Source: CAZQDP01 sp964592375
Lineage (GTDB): Bacteria > Bacillota > Clostridia > RUG12999
DNA: 9,656 bases
Reading direction: 5' to 3'
Assembly (NCBI GenBank): GCA_964592375.1
Contig: CAZQDP010000078.1
Coordinates: 1-9,656 of the forward strand
Part shown: positions 1-5,833 of the stretch, one piece after another
Position numbering within the stretch: position 1 is the stretch's first letter
Layout: each line of letters begins with the position of its first letter
Position numbers and translations under genes: made by a program
Notes under the pieces: model-generated
Database searches by the model: none
The model's input: only the letters and a program-made list of their open reading frames with translations
Told to the model about the DNA's origin: nothing

Positions 1-1
1 G

Positions 2-835
2 TTATATACCTAAGCTTTTTAAATAGGTACGACTCATTTTAGCTGATTCGATTTGAGGACGGTCAAGGGATGAATCCTGCTCTACAATGACATATTCGGT
101 ACCAGCGGTTTCACATGCTTTTAAAATAGCCGGTATATCCGCAATTCCACAGCCAAGAGGCTTAAACTCAAAATTACGCTCATCTCTGCTCTCCTGCATC
201 AGTTCTTTGCCGGAATCATCAATCAGTGCATATACGGCGCCAGCATTGATATTTTGGCATACAAAGTCCTTCAGATGAACAATTGGACTTCTGCCTGCAT
301 ATTTTAGAATGTATTCTGAAGGATCATACCCTGCGTAGCGCACCCAGCATGTATCAATTTCTGTTTGAAGAAGGTCGGGGGATATACTTTCATATAGCCA
401 ATCCAGTAAAAACTTTTTATCAAAACGTGCGAACTCAAAATCATGGTTATGATACAGAAGCGTTATGCCCGCATCCTTTAAAATGTGACCAACTTGTTCT
501 AGTTCTTTGGTTGTTTTGTCGAATGCTTCTGTTCCTTTATGCTTTTCTTTGCCCATCCATGGAATTGCACAGTAGGCCGCTCCGATGGTTTTTAAGTATT
601 CAACATTCTCCTTTTCGTTTTGGAGAAAAACTTCATATCCCTGGTGAGCAGATATGCATTTTAGGTCATAGGTATCAAGCATTCTCCGAATTTCGTTTGC
701 ACGATGCCCAAAATACCCTGCAAACTCAACGTAGTCATAGCCGATTTCTTTTACCATCTTCAAGGCATCTTCTACATCATCCTTCATCACATCTCGAATT
801 GAATATAATTGCAAACCAACCTTCAATTTTTCCAT
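2..835 (-). CDS. Sugar phosphate isomerase/epimerase, TIM barrel (AP-endonuclease-2-like fold)
   Basis: A complete 277-residue protein of the xylose-isomerase-like TIM-barrel superfamily (IolE, D-tagatose/psicose 3-epimerase and YcjR relatives). These enzymes isomerise or epimerise sugars or keto-sugars in the cytoplasm using a divalent metal. Visible family marks are the N-terminal strand VGLQLYSIR (6-14), HNHDFEF (129-135), EIDTCW (159-164), VHLKD (186-190), KPLGCG (225-230) and VEQD (251-254). The likely metal or acid-base residues lie among H129/H131, D161, H187 and E252. The ATG has AAAGGAGG about 8 bases upstream. It is the last visible gene of the minus-strand sugar operon, 70 bases after the dehydrogenase, with no hairpin terminator in between. 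The substrate cannot be read from the sequence. The family is clear, but phosphate specificity is only a family name. Confidence 0.88.
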   Translation of the reverse strand: MEKLKVGLQLYSIRDVMKDDVEDALKMVKEIGYDYVEFAGYFGHRANEIRRMLDTYDLKCISAHQGYEVFLQNEKENVEYLKTIGAAYCAIPWMGKEKHKGTEAFDKTTKELEQVGHILKDAGITLLYHNHDFEFARFDKKFLLDWLYESISPDLLQTEIDTCWVRYAGYDPSEYILKYAGRSPIVHLKDFVCQNINAGAVYALIDDSGKELMQESRDERNFEFKPLGCGIADIPAILKACETAGTEYVIVEQDSSLDRPQIESAKMSRTYLKSLGI

Positions 836-905
836 TTAAAAGACCTCCTTTAGCATATGGTAGTATTTACTTTGACTTTATATACAAGGACGCACCGTGC
901 AGAAC

Positions 906-1862
906 TTACCACTTTGTGCAATCAATCAAGCCTTTGATAAAATGACCGGGCTTTGTTGCTATTTCTTCGTGAGCCAAATCAAATTCATTAAGTGCATAAA
1001 TCTTATGAGGGATATTTAAATATTTCCATTTTCCGGTCGATAGCAGCTGGATTGCATGATCGCCCAAAACACGGAATTCCTCCGGTGTATGTCTGGGATG
1101 TGTGCTTAGGGCATCAATTGACTTGATATTTAATAGCTGAACATCCACAAGTCTTTTTTCACCTGTATGATAAGCGCCCAAACCCAGCATTCCGTTCATT
1201 TTTGTCATTCTAATGGCCAAATCAAGCGACTCGCTCGTTTCTCCCCATTCGGAAACCAGCGAAAACCCTCTACCCGATATATTCGCCAAATCCGCCAAAT
1301 ATTCTTCGGGAACCTCTTCGGGGGCATATGCTTCATCTGCGCCATACTTCAGTGCGTTTTCACGTGCTTCCTCGCGAATATCCACCGCAACAAGCTTGCC
1401 TGCACCCTTCACCTGTTTTAACAAGGTGACCATGCCAAGCCCCATATATCCTGTACCTACCACTGCAACAGCATCCCCTAAAACTGGAAGTTTCAGTTTA
1501 TTTGCCGCACTTAAAAGGCAAATGAGCGGTTCAAGAGTGGCATCCTCATCTAAAATATTTTCAGGAATGTGAAATGTCGATATTTCATTTGAAAGAACAT
1601 ATTCACAAAAAGCGGAACCTGCCAAACAGCTAACGCGATCCCCTTCTTTAAAACCTTTAACATTCTTACCTACCGCTGCAACAAGACCCACCGGTTCATG
1701 GCCAAAGGTTTTACCTTTTTCTGCAACGGTCCAATCATAGTGCTCTGACATACACACGCCGCAGTACTTCACCTTGACAAGAATCTGGTCATCATTAGGC
1801 ACCAAATTCGGCACATCGATGACACTACTTTTTTTCGGGCCTTCCATCACCAATTGTTTCAT
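906..1862 (-). CDS. Zinc-dependent medium-chain alcohol/polyol dehydrogenase lacking the structural zinc loop
   Basis: A 318-residue MDR-family dehydrogenase that should oxidise a hydroxyl of a sugar or polyol with NAD(H). The catalytic-zinc set is visible: C37 in YCGVCMSEH, H55-E56 in FGHEPVG, and E111 in LEPLICLLSA. The Rossmann motif is VGTGYMG (135-141), and the acidic residue ending strand 2 (D161) points to NAD rather than NADP. The C-terminal GHFIKGLI is typical of sorbitol and threonine dehydrogenase relatives. The usual structural-zinc lobe with four cysteines, expected after GDRV (74-77), is missing. The chain goes straight to SCLAGSAFCEYV, which explains its shortness against about 345 residues. 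The ATG abuts the N gap, so its ribosome site is not visible. In context it probably acts on the same sugar as the flanking epimerase and kinase. The substrate is unknown. Confidence 0.88.
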   Translation of the reverse strand: MKQLVMEGPKKSSVIDVPNLVPNDDQILVKVKYCGVCMSEHYDWTVAEKGKTFGHEPVGLVAAVGKNVKGFKEGDRVSCLAGSAFCEYVLSNEISTFHIPENILDEDATLEPLICLLSAANKLKLPVLGDAVAVVGTGYMGLGMVTLLKQVKGAGKLVAVDIREEARENALKYGADEAYAPEEVPEEYLADLANISGRGFSLVSEWGETSESLDLAIRMTKMNGMLGLGAYHTGEKRLVDVQLLNIKSIDALSTHPRHTPEEFRVLGDHAIQLLSTGKWKYLNIPHKIYALNEFDLAHEEIATKPGHFIKGLIDCTKW

Positions 1863-1962
1863 NNNNNNNNNNNNNNNNNNNNNNNNNNNNNNNNNNNNNN
1901 NNNNNNNNNNNNNNNNNNNNNNNNNNNNNNNNNNNNNNNNNNNNNNNNNNNNNNNNNNNNNN
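1863..1962. other. Assembly gap (100 N)
   Basis: Exactly 100 undetermined bases, the conventional placeholder for a gap of unknown length. It removes the C-terminus of the ROK protein and the ribosome site of the dehydrogenase. Any reading frame that crosses it is artificial, and more sequence than 100 bases may be missing. Confidence 0.99.
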
Positions 1963-2736
1963 AAAAAGATCTGTCTGCCGACTCATGCCACCGCTAAATA
2001 ACAGGCAATCGGGCGAAATGAGGTTCACAATAGAAACCAAGGCATTGCTAAGCAAAACAGAAGCTTCATCAAGAATTTGAATTGCCTTTGCATTGCCGTT
2101 TTTTGCTCTGTCAAAAACGTCACTTGCACATAGTTTTTCGCCAAAAACCTCTGTTGCGGTCATTTCAAGACCTTTGCCAGCAACGTAATTCTCAAGGCAA
2201 CCTCTTTTGCCGCAGCCGCAAATCCTGCCGTTATGAACCACCGGGATATGCCCCAATTCTCCTGCTCCGCCAAGTGCTCCGTCAAACACTTTGCCGTTTA
2301 TCACCAATCCTGTTCCTATTCCTGTGCCTAGGGTTACGCAAACGACAATCTGCTTTTTTTGCCCGCCTCCTGCCATATATTCACCCCATGCAGCTGCTCG
2401 AGAATCTTGAATAAGCATGGTGGGAATGCCTATTAATTTTTCGAATTCACCTGCAAGTTGAACCTGTTCCCAACCAAGATTAGGAACTTTGATGGCAGTC
2501 TTTCCGTCCATGCTCACAGTTCCGGGAACACCAATGCCACAGGAAAAGATGTGATGATAAGAAATGCCTTCTTGGCGCAGCGCTGCGTCCAGGACTTCTT
2601 TTATTCTGTTGAGTACACAATGATAATCCTGATTTTCCGGCACCTTCACGATTTGCTTTAGGATGATATTTTTCTGCTGATCAAGCAGACCAATATTTAT
2701 CTTTGTTCCTCCGATATCAATGCCCAGCCGATACAC
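1963..2736 (-). CDS. ROK-family sugar kinase (C-terminus lost in gap)
   Basis: The visible 258 residues form a ROK protein, which phosphorylates a hexose or a related sugar at the expense of ATP. Motifs in order are DIGGTK (7-12, phosphate binding), GVPG (69-72), QDSRAAAWGE (110-119) with probable catalytic base D111, TLGTGIGTG (135-143), GELGH (159-163) and the zinc motif CGCGKRGC (C173, C175, C180, with H163). No N-terminal winged helix precedes DIGGTK, so it is a kinase type rather than an XylR/NagC repressor. D111 is kept, but the common N-D-A-N context is changed to Q-D-S-R. The start is GTG at 2736, four bases after the rpiB stop, which suggests translational coupling. About 40-60 C-terminal residues should lie in the N gap. 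The pairing with rpiB resembles allose kinase arrangements, but the substrate is inferred only. Confidence 0.9.
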
Positions 2737-2740
2737 AGCA

Positions 2741-3187
2741 TCACATACTTTCCTTTTCTATTTCTCCAATCATATCAATTCGCTTTTGATGACGTCCGCC
2801 CTCATATGTAGCGGATAAAAACTCATCCACAATCATTTCTGCAGTTGCAGAGCCGATTACTCGTGCGCCAAATGCTACAATATTTGCGTCATTATGTTCT
2901 TTTGCAAGCCTTGCACTATATGCTTCAGAACATACAACTGCACGAATTCCATTTACTTTATTTGCGGCAATGGATATCCCAACGCCTGTTCCACAAATTA
3001 AAATACCGATTTCGCATTCTCCGTGTGCCACGGCATCCGCTACGCTCTTTCCATAAATCGGATAGTCTGTTCTCTCTTCGTTATTTGCACCATAATCAAT
3101 GAATTGATGCCCTTTTTGCGATAGGTATCGGATGATATGCAATTTTAATCCATAGCCTACGTGGTCGCTTCCGATTGCTATTTTCAT
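2741..3187 (-). CDS. rpiB: Ribose-5-phosphate isomerase B (RpiB/LacAB family)
   Basis: A 148-residue cytoplasmic isomerase of the RpiB/LacAB family that interconverts ribose 5-phosphate and ribulose 5-phosphate. E. coli RpiB also handles allose 6-phosphate. Seen are the start GSDHVG (6-11), DYP (41-43), the catalytic loop C65-GTGVG, EHNDAN (97-102) with the ring-opening histidine H98, GAR (107-109), and R132/H133/R136 for phosphate binding. The ATG at 3187 is preferred over an in-frame ATG at 3310. It gives the canonical family N-terminus and length and has GGAGGTGA just upstream, whereas the 41-residue extension would run through the divergent promoter region. It is the first gene of the minus-strand operon. 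Co-location with a ROK kinase, epimerase and dehydrogenase suggests a peripheral sugar route rather than a general pentose-phosphate role. Confidence 0.94.
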   Translation of the reverse strand: MKIAIGSDHVGYGLKLHIIRYLSQKGHQFIDYGANNEERTDYPIYGKSVADAVAHGECEIGILICGTGVGISIAANKVNGIRAVVCSEAYSARLAKEHNDANIVAFGARVIGSATAEMIVDEFLSATYEGGRHQKRIDMIGEIEKESM

Positions 3188-3244
3188 CGCCTCACTCACC
3201 TCCATCTCTTGCTTTGATTTTACCATTTCAAATGAGAATTTGCG

Positions 3245-3273
3245 AGAATAAAACAGACTTTTTGTGTGGACAA
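3245..3273 (-). promoter_or_regulatory. Candidate promoter for the rpiB sugar operon
   Basis: Reading the minus strand, TTGTCC (3273-3268) is followed by a 17-base spacer and TATTCT (3250-3245). Each box matches the sigma-A consensus at four of six positions. It would start near 3238 and give about 50 bases of leader before rpiB. A second possibility is an extended -10, TGGTAAAAT, with TAAAAT at 3222-3217 but no good -35. The choice is uncertain. Confidence 0.45.
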
Positions 3274-3284
3274 AAACGACTTTT
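3256..3284. promoter_or_regulatory. Candidate operator between rpiB and the AraC-family gene
   Basis: TTTTTGT (3259-3265) and ACAAAAA (3270-3276) form a perfect 7-bp inverted repeat around GTGG. Overlapping it, GACTTTT occurs as a direct repeat starting at 3256 and 3278, 22 bases apart or about two helical turns, which is the usual spacing of AraC-family half-sites. The element covers the -35 boxes of both divergent promoters. The repeats are seen directly; binding by the neighbouring regulator is inferred. Confidence 0.45.
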
Positions 3285-3295
3285 GGTGGTATGAT
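3267..3295 (+). promoter_or_regulatory. Promoter of the AraC-family regulator gene
   Basis: TGGACA (3267-3272), a 17-base spacer and TATGAT (3290-3295) each match the sigma-A consensus at five of six positions. TGG just before the -10 makes it an extended -10 promoter. Transcription would begin near 3302, giving a leader of about 20 bases that contains the GGAGG site. Confidence 0.65.
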
Positions 3296-3324
3296 ACAAG
3301 AAATGAACATGTGGAGGCGAATGT

Positions 3325-4089
3325 ATGAAAGTTAATTTGGTTGGAAATTCACCCTATTCAATAAAAAATGCGTTTACCCACAGTCATGACAAATGGGAGA
3401 TTGTTTTGAATTTAGAAGGAGAAGGAACTTCAGTCATAGGCGATAAAGAATATAAATTTTATCCGGGTACAATCATTTGCCAGCCGCCAAATATTCCCCA
3501 CTCCAAGATTTCGGAAAATAAGTTTAAGGATATCTTTATACAAGTCAGTGATTTTATAATCCCTGCAAATGAGGCTGTACCTATCTTTATGGATGATGAA
3601 GAAAAGAGCTTTGAGACGTTAATGTTTTTGGCATTGCGAATTTTTCATAAAAAAGAAAAATATTATGTTGCAATTGTAAATTCACTTTATGATACCATGT
3701 ATCAGATGCTACTCGGTTGGTGCGAAAACAAATCGAAGAATGATGAAGTGGAATTGTTTAAAAATTGTTTGATAGAAAACTTCACAAATCCTGAATTTCA
3801 GATTTCTAATGCGATGGAAATAACGACACACTGTAATGATTATTTTAGAAGATGTTTTAAAAAGGAAACCGGAACGACTCCGATATCCTATCTTATGAGT
3901 TTAAGAATTGAATACGCTAAGAAGCTTTTAAAGCAAAAAAGTGATATGAAAATGACCATATCGGATATTGCACTTTTATCCGGTTTCTATGACTCGCACT
4001 ATTTTTCCCGCGTGTTTAAAAGTATGGTTAACGCAACGCCACAACAGTATGAATTGCATTATCGGATGAAGACGAAAGAGGAACGGTAG
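3325..4089 (+). CDS. AraC-family transcriptional regulator with N-terminal cupin sensor domain
   Basis: A 254-residue one-component regulator. The N-terminal half is a small beta-barrel (cupin) ligand domain: H19-x-H21, then KEYKFYPGTIICQPPNIPH (41-59) with the usual PG turn and a P-x-x-P-H segment. The C-terminal half has two helix-turn-helix units, about 157-180 (ending DYFRRCFKKETG) and about 211-240 (TISDIALLSGF, SHYFSRVFK, then the terminal P-Q-Q-Y of the family). GGAGG at 3313-3317 lies 7 bases before the ATG. It is transcribed divergently from the rpiB operon across 137 bases that carry an operator-like repeat. Its most likely job is sugar-responsive control of that operon and of itself. 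Whether it activates or represses, and what ligand it binds, cannot be read. Confidence 0.93.
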   Translation: MKVNLVGNSPYSIKNAFTHSHDKWEIVLNLEGEGTSVIGDKEYKFYPGTIICQPPNIPHSKISENKFKDIFIQVSDFIIPANEAVPIFMDDEEKSFETLMFLALRIFHKKEKYYVAIVNSLYDTMYQMLLGWCENKSKNDEVELFKNCLIENFTNPEFQISNAMEITTHCNDYFRRCFKKETGTTPISYLMSLRIEYAKKLLKQKSDMKMTISDIALLSGFYDSHYFSRVFKSMVNATPQQYELHYRMKTKEER

Positions 4090-4127
4090 GCTGATTGGTC
4101 AGGATGCAAATTTCTCAAAATAGGTTA

Positions 4128-4155
4128 TTGAATTACTTGAAAAATCTGATATAAT
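4128..4155 (+). promoter_or_regulatory. Extended -10 promoter of the three-gene membrane operon
   Basis: TTGAAT (4128-4133), a 16-base spacer and a perfect TATAAT (4150-4155) preceded by TGA form an extended -10 promoter. Transcription would start near 4162, about 56 bases before the first gene. No clear intrinsic terminator separates it from the AraC-family gene, so some read-through is possible. Confidence 0.65.
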
Positions 4156-4186
4156 AAGAAATATGTAAGATTTGTATGTTTTTCAA
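4137..4186. repeat. Inverted repeat around the -10 box
   Basis: TTGAAAAA (4137-4144) and TTTTTCAA (4179-4186) are perfect 8-bp inverted copies, 42 bases centre to centre, bracketing the -10 box and predicted start site. It could be a paired operator. The AT-rich content makes chance plausible. Confidence 0.35.
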
Positions 4187-4217
4187 AAAGTGATAAGAAG
4201 CTGAGGAGGAGATTGTT

Positions 4218-4958
4218 TTGTCAAAAATGAGGTTGTATCATAAGCCAATGATTACAGCAATCGTGTTTCTTGTTTTGGGGCTGGTGATGGCTTTTGGCGG
4301 TGGCATATTAGCGCAGATTGATGGGAATTCAGATTATTATGCGCTTGTTGCTTTTGGTGCTTTGTTTTTCATTAGCGCTATGGTGATCTTTGCCATATAT
4401 GGCGGATTAGAAAGAAAGTTTCAGCGCGTGGTACAAAACGATGTTTTACTGAATTTTACGATTGATGATTTGTCCGTTTTTAAAACCGCAAAATCAGCCG
4501 CTGAGGATATTAGGATGAATAATAACACAGCACTTTACATCATGCTGTTTTTTTGTGTGTTATTTGGCTTAATTTTCCCTTTCATTTTGGAAGATGGGTA
4601 TATTGTTACCTATATTTGTATTGGACTGGGGGTATTTTTAACAATCGCAAAAATAATTATTACGAGGTACCGCACGCACAAGCTTTACAAAGGCTCTGGC
4701 GTAGTCATATTGTCAAAGGGCGGAGCATATGTACTTGGGGAATTCCACTGCTGGAACGTAGTGGGGTCGATGCTCACAAAGGTAAAGTATGTACCCGGCT
4801 CCGATGAGTCTATGGGGCATATTAAAATTCAGTATCAGGCACTCACCGTTCCGGGGCCAACGAAATATGCGGTTACCGTGCCCGTTCCAAAGGAAATGGA
4901 GTGGAAGGTGCAAGAAATTATTGATGTGCTGAGCCCAAACCTATCACAACCAAAATAG
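4218..4958 (+). CDS. Four-helix membrane protein of unknown function
   Basis: A 246-residue protein that I do not recognise. Four hydrophobic segments are visible at about 10-32, 41-63, 105-124 and 127-148. Positive residues at the N-terminus (KMRLYHK), after helix 2 (ERKFQR) and after helix 4 (RYRTHKLYK) place both ends and the 64-104 loop in the cytoplasm. A soluble C-terminal part of about 95 residues (152-246) is beta-strand-like and ends in an amphipathic helix (EWKVQEIIDVLSP). There are no catalytic motifs or signal-peptide cleavage site. The start is TTG at 4218, chosen because AGGAGG (4204-4209) lies 8 bases upstream; the in-frame ATG at 4227 would be 17 bases away. The TAG stop overlaps the ribosome site of the next gene, so the genes are probably cotranscribed and coupled. 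It may be a partner of the two zinc-ribbon membrane proteins that follow. Confidence 0.8.
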   Translation: MSKMRLYHKPMITAIVFLVLGLVMAFGGGILAQIDGNSDYYALVAFGALFFISAMVIFAIYGGLERKFQRVVQNDVLLNFTIDDLSVFKTAKSAAEDIRMNNNTALYIMLFFCVLFGLIFPFILEDGYIVTYICIGLGVFLTIAKIIITRYRTHKLYKGSGVVILSKGGAYVLGEFHCWNVVGSMLTKVKYVPGSDESMGHIKIQYQALTVPGPTKYAVTVPVPKEMEWKVQEIIDVLSPNLSQPK

Positions 4959-4971
4959 GAGGAGAATGGTT

Positions 4972-5814
4972 ATGAACCAACAAAAATTTTGTTCAAGTTG
5001 CGGTGCGGCTTTAGAAAACGATGATTCCTTTTGCCCTATGTGCGGTGAGATAATACCGGGAAAAAAGACTGCGACCAATAAACGAACGATGGTTATCGTG
5101 ATCGCATGCGGAGTGGTGACAATATGTGCACTCATTGTGATGCTGATAAACCTCTTTCCCGGCCATACATCTACCCCCTCACCCACTGCACCTGTTTTAA
5201 AAGCGGTTGACAATCTGCAAAAAGCAACCAATGCGCCAGTCATAGCATCCCCCTCACCACAGGCTCCGGCGAAGCTTAATGCAAGTAGCTTTCTTATATC
5301 GACAAATAAAAAATACACGTATTACGCCAGATACATGGATGGTGATGAGGGCGAGGAGCAGCTTGTGGCGGGGCATTTGGGCGGCAATACTTTGATTGCC
5401 ACGATGTATTATGTTCCCGTGAAAGGTGGCGTAGCATACTACATGAAGCGTAGCGACGGCATTGACGTGGTATATGATAGCAATTCTGACGAATCGATTA
5501 ATTGGTTGCCCGATGATTTAACCCTTGGTGCAAAATACAACAAAAATGGCATAAAAAAGACAGTGCTCAAGGTGAACGAAACGTGCGATCTTGGCTTTGT
5601 AAAGCTACAAAACTGTGTGGTATTATTAGAAGAATATGAAGCGGTGGAGCATGAGCAGGTAAGCTGGTATGCACCTTCATACGGGTGCGTTTTGGAAACC
5701 AGCAGGGATGGCAGCTTTGAATACAAACGTTTAACAGCAGTAGAGGACTATTCTTCGGATACAGCTTTGCAAGAGATAAAGAATAACGCAATCAATTTAT
5801 CCAAAATACGATGA
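4972..5814 (+). CDS. Zinc-ribbon membrane protein with extracytoplasmic domain
   Basis: A 280-residue protein of unknown function with a clear layout. A cytoplasmic zinc ribbon is formed by C7-x2-C10 and C21-x2-C24. A lysine/arginine-rich stretch (31-38) leads into one transmembrane helix (40-62). A Pro/Ser/Thr/Ala-rich linker (66-100) follows, then an extracytoplasmic domain of about 180 residues, rich in predicted strands, with three cysteines (in NETCDL, QNCVVL and YGCVLE). The ATG at 4972 is preferred because AGGAGG (4957-4962) sits 9 bases before it; the in-frame ATG at 4966 would leave only 3. It lies 13 bases after the upstream membrane protein and 19 before the metalloprotease-like gene, which shares its ribbon-helix-ectodomain plan. 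Such ribbons recur in Bacillota membrane proteins with no settled function. Confidence 0.82.
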   Translation: MNQQKFCSSCGAALENDDSFCPMCGEIIPGKKTATNKRTMVIVIACGVVTICALIVMLINLFPGHTSTPSPTAPVLKAVDNLQKATNAPVIASPSPQAPAKLNASSFLISTNKKYTYYARYMDGDEGEEQLVAGHLGGNTLIATMYYVPVKGGVAYYMKRSDGIDVVYDSNSDESINWLPDDLTLGAKYNKNGIKKTVLKVNETCDLGFVKLQNCVVLLEEYEAVEHEQVSWYAPSYGCVLETSRDGSFEYKRLTAVEDYSSDTALQEIKNNAINLSKIR

Positions 5815-5833
5815 ATGAAAGGGGATTAAACCT

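Noticed and set aside
283..945. A long plus-strand reading frame (220 codons) over the isomerase gene
   Set aside because: It is antisense to the well-recognised TIM-barrel protein, has no ribosome site, and its translation is Cys/His/Leu/Arg-rich with no fold signature.
1825..1962. Continuation of the ROK reading frame through the N gap into the dehydrogenase region
   Set aside because: The frame is kept open only by N. The residues after the gap come from the dehydrogenase N-terminus read in another frame of the same strand.
3188..3310. A 41-residue N-terminal extension of RpiB
   Set aside because: The family begins directly at MKIAIGSDH, a good ribosome site precedes that ATG, and the extension would cover the divergent promoters and operator.
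4091..4102. CTGA-TTGG-TCAG hairpin after the AraC-family gene as a terminator
   Set aside because: The stem is only 4 bp and there is no T-tract.
4944..5318. A minus-strand reading frame of 124 codons opposite the zinc-ribbon protein
   Set aside because: It overlaps a gene with clear zinc-ribbon and membrane motifs and lacks a ribosome site of its own.
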